From JAOPZW01 sp963707695 (GTDB lineage Bacteria; Actinomycetota; Thermoleophilia; Solirubrobacterales; Solirubrobacteraceae), in the NCBI GenBank assembly GCA_963707695.1, contig CAVPQY010000004.1, forward strand, positions 496,001 through 560,000: a stretch of DNA of 64,000 bases. Reading direction: 5' to 3'. The notes below the pieces were generated by a model. That model worked only from the letters and a program-made list of their open reading frames with translations, did no database searches and was not told where the DNA came from. Of the stretch, positions 59,890 through 64,000 are shown piece by piece. The stretch's first letter is position 1; each line of letters starts with the position of its first letter. A program made the position numbers and the translations under genes.

Positions 59890-61437
59890 TCAGCCTCCCA
59901 CGAGCTCGGCCACCGCGGTGCGCAGGTCGGCCGCCGGCACCTGGACGCCGTGGCGCACCGCGCCGGGGGCGTCGACGACGACGAAGCCGACGGGCGCCGA
60001 CCCCGCGCGCTTCTTGTCGCGGGCGGTGGCCGCCACGACGGCGTCGGGGTCGACGGCGGCGCCGTCGCGCAGGGCCACGGGCAGGCCCGCGGCGCCGAGC
60101 AGCTCGGCGGCCTGGGCGCGCAGGTCCTCGCGCCCCGAGAGGCGCAGCGCGGCCAGCAGGCCCAGCCCGACGGCCTCGCCGTGGCGCAGGCGGCCGTAGC
60201 CGGTGACCGTCTCGAGCGCGTGGCCGACGGTGTGCCCGAGGTTCAGCACCTGGCGCCGGCCGCCGTCGCGCTCGTCCTCGGCCACGACGGCGAGCTTCGT
60301 CCGCGCGCAGGCCAGCACGACGTCGTCGTCGTCGCGCGCGCCGGCCGCGACGCGCTCCCAGAGGGCGCCGCCCGCGATGAGCGCCGTCTTCAGCACCTCC
60401 GCGAAGCCGGCGGCGCGCTCGGACGCCGGGAGCGTCGCCAGGACGGCGGGGTCGGCCAGGACGCCCGCGGGCTGGTGGTAGGCCCCGACGTAGTTCTTCG
60501 CCGCGGGGAGGTCGACGCCCGTCTTCCCGCCGTAGGCCGCGTCGACCTGGGCCACGAGCGTCGTCGGGACCTGCACGACCGGCACCCCGCGCTGGTAGGT
60601 CGCCGCGACGAACCCGGCCAGGTCGCCGACGACGCCGCCACCGACCGCGACGACGTGGTCGTCGCGCCGCGCCCCCTCGGCGGCCAGGTGCCGCCACGCG
60701 AGCTCGGCCGTGGCCAGCGTCTTGTGGGCCTCCCCCGCCGGCAGGGTGAGCGTCGCCTGCGCCGGGCCGGCGCGGTGCGCGTGCAGCGGCCCCGCGTGCT
60801 CGTCGGTGACGACGAAGCGCCGGGAGGCGTCCGGCAGCGGCCAGGGCGGCGCCTCGAGCAGCCCGCGGCCGACCCACACCGGGTGGCTGCCCGACGCGGC
60901 GCGCGCCCACAGGAGCCGCGCGCCCGGCGGCGCCTCCGGCACGCGGCGCAGCCACGGCAGCGCCTCGAGCGCCGCCCCGCGCGCCCGGGCCGGCACGATC
61001 GCGTCGGCGGCGGCCAGGTACGCCGGCTCGCGGCGCGCCAGCAGCGCGGCGAACGCGCCGGCGTCGCGCGCCAGCGGGCGGTCGGAGCCCTCGACGCGCG
61101 CCCACGCCGTCGCGGCGTCGACGTCGAGCAGCACGGCCGTGTGGCGCTCGAGCGCCGCGCGCACGCGCGCCGATCCGAGCGCCCCGCCGCCGAGCGCGAC
61201 GACCCCGCCGTCGGCGCGCTCGAGGACCGCGACGGTCAGCTCCTCCTCGCGGGCCCGGAAGGCCGCCTCGCCCTCGCGCGCGAAGAACGCCGCGACGGGC
61301 TCGCCGAGCGCGTCGTGCAGCAGCTCGTCGGTGTCGACGGCGGGCTCGCCGAGCGCCGCGCCGAGCTCCCGGGCCGTGGTCGTCTTGCCGGCGCCCATCG
61401 GGCCGAGCAGGACGAGGGCAGGCCTCAGCGCCGCCAC
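59890..61437 (-). CDS. Fused shikimate kinase / 3-dehydroquinate synthase
   Basis: 515 residues. Residues ~5-165 are shikimate kinase (AroK): P-loop GPMGAGKT at 12-19, DTDELLHDAL, FREREEEL-like REEEL and GGGALGSARV. Residues ~170-515 are 3-dehydroquinate synthase (AroB): DEHAGPLHAHR, LPAGEAHKT, VGGGVVGDLAGF, PTTLVAQVDAAYGGKTGVD (NAD and zinc region), and NLGHTVGHALE with zinc His. It makes steps 2 and 5 of the pathway in one chain. GTG 61437 overlaps aroC by 13 bases. Confidence 0.93.
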   Translation of the reverse strand: MAALRPALVLLGPMGAGKTTTARELGAALGEPAVDTDELLHDALGEPVAAFFAREGEAAFRAREEELTVAVLERADGGVVALGGGALGSARVRAALERHTAVLLDVDAATAWARVEGSDRPLARDAGAFAALLARREPAYLAAADAIVPARARGAALEALPWLRRVPEAPPGARLLWARAASGSHPVWVGRGLLEAPPWPLPDASRRFVVTDEHAGPLHAHRAGPAQATLTLPAGEAHKTLATAELAWRHLAAEGARRDDHVVAVGGGVVGDLAGFVAATYQRGVPVVQVPTTLVAQVDAAYGGKTGVDLPAAKNYVGAYHQPAGVLADPAVLATLPASERAAGFAEVLKTALIAGGALWERVAAGARDDDDVVLACARTKLAVVAEDERDGGRRQVLNLGHTVGHALETVTGYGRLRHGEAVGLGLLAALRLSGREDLRAQAAELLGAAGLPVALRDGAAVDPDAVVAATARDKKRAGSAPVGFVVVDAPGAVRHGVQVPAADLRTAVAELVGG

Positions 61438-62591
61438 CCGATGCGCTCCCGGTACGCCCGGAGCGCCCCCTTCACGTCGTCGACGTGGTCGCCGCCGAAC
61501 TTCTCGCGGTAGGCGTCGGCCAGGACGAAGGCGACCATGGCCTCGCCCACGACGCCGGCCGCGGGCACCACGGAGCTGTCGGTGCGCTCGCGCAGCGCCT
61601 GGGCCGGCTCCAGCGTGTCCGTGTCGACCGAGCGCAGGGGCTTCGTCAGGGTCGGGATCGGCTTGATGGCCGCGCGGACGACGAGCGTCTCGCCCGTCGT
61701 CATGCCGCCCTCGAGGCCGCCGGAGCGGTTCGTGGCGCGGTGGAAGCCCTCCTCCTCGCCGTGGAAGATCTCGTCGTGGGCCTGCGAGCCCGGGCGCCCG
61801 GCCAGCGCGAAGCCCTCGCCGATCTCGGCGCCCTTGACGGCCTGGATCGAGCACAGCGCGCCGGCCAGGCGACCGTCGAGGCGCTGCTCCCAGCTCACGT
61901 GCGAGCCGAGCCCCGGCACGAGGCCGAAGGCCAGGACCTCGAAGGCGCCGCCGATCGACTCGTTCGCCTTCCGCTGGACGTTGATGTGGGCGACCATCGC
62001 GGCGCTCGCCTGCGGGTCCAGCGTGCGCACCGGGTCCTCGTCGACCGCCGCGAAGCTCGCGGGTGTCAGGGGACCGTCCGGCGGCTGGGCCAGCACGTCG
62101 CCGACCTGGACGACGTGCGAGCGCACCTCGACCCCGAGGGCGCGCAGGAACCCCTTGCACACCGCGCCGCCGGCGACGCGCGCCGCCGTCTCGCGCGCGC
62201 TGGCGCGCTCGAGGACGTTGCGCACGTCGCTGAAGCCGAACTTCCAGAGCCCGGCCAGGTCGGCGTGCCCGGGACGCGGCAGGTGGACCTCGGCCACCTC
62301 GGCCTCGACCGGCCACGGGTCCATCCGCTCCTGCCAGTTCTCGAAGTCGCGGTTGACGACCTGCAGCGCGATCGGCGAGCCGAGCGTCCGCCCGTGGCGC
62401 ACGCCGGCGGTCACCTGGGCGGTGTCGCGCTCGATCTTCATGCGACCGCCGCGGCCGTGGCCCAGCTGCCGGCGGGCCATGTCGCGGTCGATGGCCTCGC
62501 GGTCGAGCTCGAGCCCGGCCGGCAGGCCCTCGACGATGCACGTCAGGCCGGGGCCGTGCGACTCGCCCGCGGTGATCAGCCTCAGCGCCAT
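61425..62591 (-). CDS. aroC: Chorismate synthase
   Basis: 388 residues; last step of the shikimate pathway, using reduced FMN. ITAGESHGPGLTCIVEGLPAG is signature 1, GHGRGGRMKIERD signature 2, and TNRSGGLEGGMTTGE with RAAIKPIPT covers signature 3. All conserved regions are intact. TACACT stands 9 bases before the ATG at 62591. First of the aroC-aroKB-aroQ-pepQ run. Confidence 0.97.
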   Translation of the reverse strand: MALRLITAGESHGPGLTCIVEGLPAGLELDREAIDRDMARRQLGHGRGGRMKIERDTAQVTAGVRHGRTLGSPIALQVVNRDFENWQERMDPWPVEAEVAEVHLPRPGHADLAGLWKFGFSDVRNVLERASARETAARVAGGAVCKGFLRALGVEVRSHVVQVGDVLAQPPDGPLTPASFAAVDEDPVRTLDPQASAAMVAHINVQRKANESIGGAFEVLAFGLVPGLGSHVSWEQRLDGRLAGALCSIQAVKGAEIGEGFALAGRPGSQAHDEIFHGEEEGFHRATNRSGGLEGGMTTGETLVVRAAIKPIPTLTKPLRSVDTDTLEPAQALRERTDSSVVPAAGVVGEAMVAFVLADAYREKFGGDHVDDVKGALRAYRERIGWRR

Positions 62592-62600
62592 GGGCGCTGA

Positions 62601-62606
62601 AGTGTA
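62601..62606 (-). promoter_or_regulatory. Candidate -10 element of aroC
   Basis: TACACT on the minus strand, 9 bases before the ATG at 62591. Confidence 0.35.
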
Positions 62607-62618
62607 TGGAGGCGGTGC

Positions 62619-63605
62619 CTAGCGGTCGCGCTTGCGGAGGGTGTGGAAGACCGCGACCTCGCCCGTGCCGTAGCGGTACGGCGCGGGCTCGGACGCGATC
62701 CGCGCACCCGGTCGGCGGCGGGCCTGCACGAGCAGGCCGTCGTCGGGGCGGAAGTGGTAGCGGCGCAGGGCCGGGCTGCCCTCGGACTCCGAGAGCGTGC
62801 GCACGAGCTCCTGCCCGGCCAGCGAGTGGCGCCGGTAGGCGACGGCGGCCTTGGAGGTCGTCGTGCCGTTGCGGCTGACCTTGACGAGGTCGAGCTCGTA
62901 CTGGACCGGGCGGCCGCCGGCGTCGACGAGGTCGAAGAACTCGGTGTCGCCCGCCTTCATGTGGATCGTGGCGCACTCCGCCTTGGAGGGCTTGCACGTC
63001 CCGTCGCCGGTCGGCGTCGCGGTCCCGTCGACCAGGAAGACCGCGGTCTTGTGGTCGTCGAGGACGCCGAGGAAGACGAAGAAGGGTCGCTCGATCGAGG
63101 GCAGCGGCGTCAGCCGGGCCACGTCGTCGAGCTGCTTGAGCTTGCCGGTCGCCTTGCCGAACCGCAGCGACACCTGGAAGACCGGCGTGTCCGCCTTGGG
63201 CTTGGAGGGCGTCGTCACCGTCGGGCCGGACGGCGTGGTGGACCCGCCGGCGCTGGTCGACGCGCCGCTCGAGGAGCCGGCGCCGGAGGCCTGCGTGCCG
63301 GCGGAGGGCGCCTGCGCGTCGGTGGCCTTCTTGAGCGCCTTGGGCTGGACGAAGGGGTCGCGCAGCGGGCCGGGCCGGCGGCGGAGCGCCGGCGGCGCGT
63401 CCTTGACCGCCACGACGGCCTCGCCGGTGTGGACCGCCGACGCGGTCGTCCCCGCAGCCGGGGCGGCGGGCGTCGGCTTGGAGGTCGACGAGCCGCCCGC
63501 GCCGAGCGTGAGCGGCACCGCGACGAGCACGGCGACGAGCCCGAGCGCGATCGGCCAGAGCCGCTTCTCGACGAGGTCGCGCAGGACGTTGTTGACGAAC
63601 GACAT
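62619..63605 (-). CDS. Type IV pilus-associated membrane protein, PilP-position gene
   Basis: About 328 residues. One N-terminal membrane helix (LWPIALGLVAVLVAVPLTLG) after a short cytosolic segment with NNVLRDLVEKR. A long Ala/Ser/Thr/Gly-rich linker with a RDPFVQP motif (~residues 80-150) precedes an outer soluble domain (VFQVSLRFGKA, FVFLGVLDDHKTAVFLVD, YRYGTGEVAVFHTLRK). The RDPF motif and the place after a PilO-like gene suggest a pilus-complex part comparable to PilP. The start shares a base with the upstream stop (GTG 63608 is possible). Confidence 0.7.
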   Translation of the reverse strand: MSFVNNVLRDLVEKRLWPIALGLVAVLVAVPLTLGAGGSSTSKPTPAAPAAGTTASAVHTGEAVVAVKDAPPALRRRPGPLRDPFVQPKALKKATDAQAPSAGTQASGAGSSSGASTSAGGSTTPSGPTVTTPSKPKADTPVFQVSLRFGKATGKLKQLDDVARLTPLPSIERPFFVFLGVLDDHKTAVFLVDGTATPTGDGTCKPSKAECATIHMKAGDTEFFDLVDAGGRPVQYELDLVKVSRNGTTTSKAAVAYRRHSLAGQELVRTLSESEGSPALRRYHFRPDDGLLVQARRRPGARIASEPAPYRYGTGEVAVFHTLRKRDR

Positions 63606-64000
63606 CACTTGGCTCCGGAGACGAGGGCGGTGGACGTGGGCGCGGCGGTGGTGGCGCCGGCGGGGCCGGCCGGCGTCGCGCCGGCGGTGAGGCCCTGGTC
63701 GGCCGGCAGCAGGTAGGTCGTCGCGCTCAGCGTCGCCTTGACCTGCGGGAACCCGCCGTCGCCGGCGGACATCGCGAACGCGTCGATGGTCATGAGCCGG
63801 CCGTTGACGCGGACGTCCTTGCCGTCCACCCGCACGAGGCGCTGGACGCCGGCCAGGAAGCGGCGCAGGTCGCCGTACCGGCCCTGGAAGGAGAACGAGA
63901 ACGGCATGGTCGGGAAGCCCGCCGGGCCGACCGTCGCGCCGGGGGGCAGCGCGACGGCGGCGGCCTGGGTGGCGGGCGCCGAGGTCGGGGCCGACGGGTC
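63605..64000 (-). CDS. PilO-like type IV pilus assembly protein, C-terminal part (begins outside window)
   Basis: The frame is open to the window edge and gives the last 131 residues. After a Pro/Ala linker it reads ATVGPAGFPTMPFSFSFQG then RYGDLRRFLAGVQRLV, the ferredoxin-like domain of PilO (FxGxYxxLxxFL pattern), then VRVNGRLMTIDAFAM and VKATLSATTYLLP. PilO works with PilM and PilN in the inner-membrane alignment complex. The ATG at 63907 is internal, not the start. Confidence 0.82.
   Translation of the reverse strand, partial: DPSAPTSAPATQAAAVALPPGATVGPAGFPTMPFSFSFQGRYGDLRRFLAGVQRLVRVDGKDVRVNGRLMTIDAFAMSAGDGGFPQVKATLSATTYLLPADQGLTAGATPAGPAGATTAAPTSTALVSGAK

Overview
The window is very GC-rich (roughly three quarters G+C by eye), with dense, overlapping genes, frequent GTG/TTG starts and almost only G/C in third codon positions. 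Gene content points to a high-GC actinobacterium, most likely Thermoleophilia (Solirubrobacterales or a relative). The signs are a pyrG-Nudix-xerD / tlyA-nadK-recN order like that of Mycobacterium, an AroK-AroB fusion, F420-dependent LLM oxidoreductases, a type IV pilus operon running into aroC, and many secreted LamG, delta-60 and beta-propeller proteins. The taxonomic placement is inference from content and order, not a search result.

Layout. 1-11.4 kb is mixed: the start of a membrane molybdopterin oxidoreductase, a CynX-type MFS transporter, a CAU tRNA, a thioredoxin-fold lipoprotein, an SDR, an LLM oxidoreductase overlapping a glycosyltransferase, a three-gene envelope operon (DUF3618 / holin-like / coiled-coil), a LamG protein, a cupin and tRNA-Asn. 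11.4-38.5 kb is a nearly continuous leftward housekeeping run: efp, nusB, xseB, ispA, dxs, an esterase, a MepA-like endopeptidase, tlyA, nadK, an NAD(P)-binding protein, recN, pyrG, an M20 peptidase, Nudix, an M36-like protease, xerD, a lipoprotein, deoB, a Tim44-like protein, mutM, recO, ppdK, dgt and dnaG. Only grx, a STAS gene and msrB run rightward inside it. Many of these genes overlap by 1-4 bases, so translation is probably coupled.

38.6-58.3 kb is an accessory block with genes on both strands. It holds a beta-propeller, a racemase-fold protein, an esterase, a GH20 hexosaminidase, an ATP-dependent DNA ligase, a delta-60 protein, thymidine phosphorylase, a sulfatase / Stf0 sulfotransferase / APS kinase cluster, a P450, a hydrolase / TetR pair, a free-standing CarH-like B12 photosensor module and a membrane glycosyltransferase-like protein. 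It sits between pepQ and efp, which are adjacent in many actinobacteria. 58.3-64 kb returns to leftward core genes: PilO-like, a pilus accessory protein, aroC, the aroK-aroB fusion, aroQ and pepQ.

Two core genes, ppdK and xerD, each carry a single-base insertion that breaks the frame. In both cases deleting one base gives a full-length protein of family-typical size, so sequencing error is a serious alternative to real inactivation. A second recurring feature is a TANNNT hexamer (often TAGGGT) 6-10 bases before the start codon of at least fourteen genes, as expected for leaderless transcription. No CRISPR array, prophage or insertion sequence was seen.
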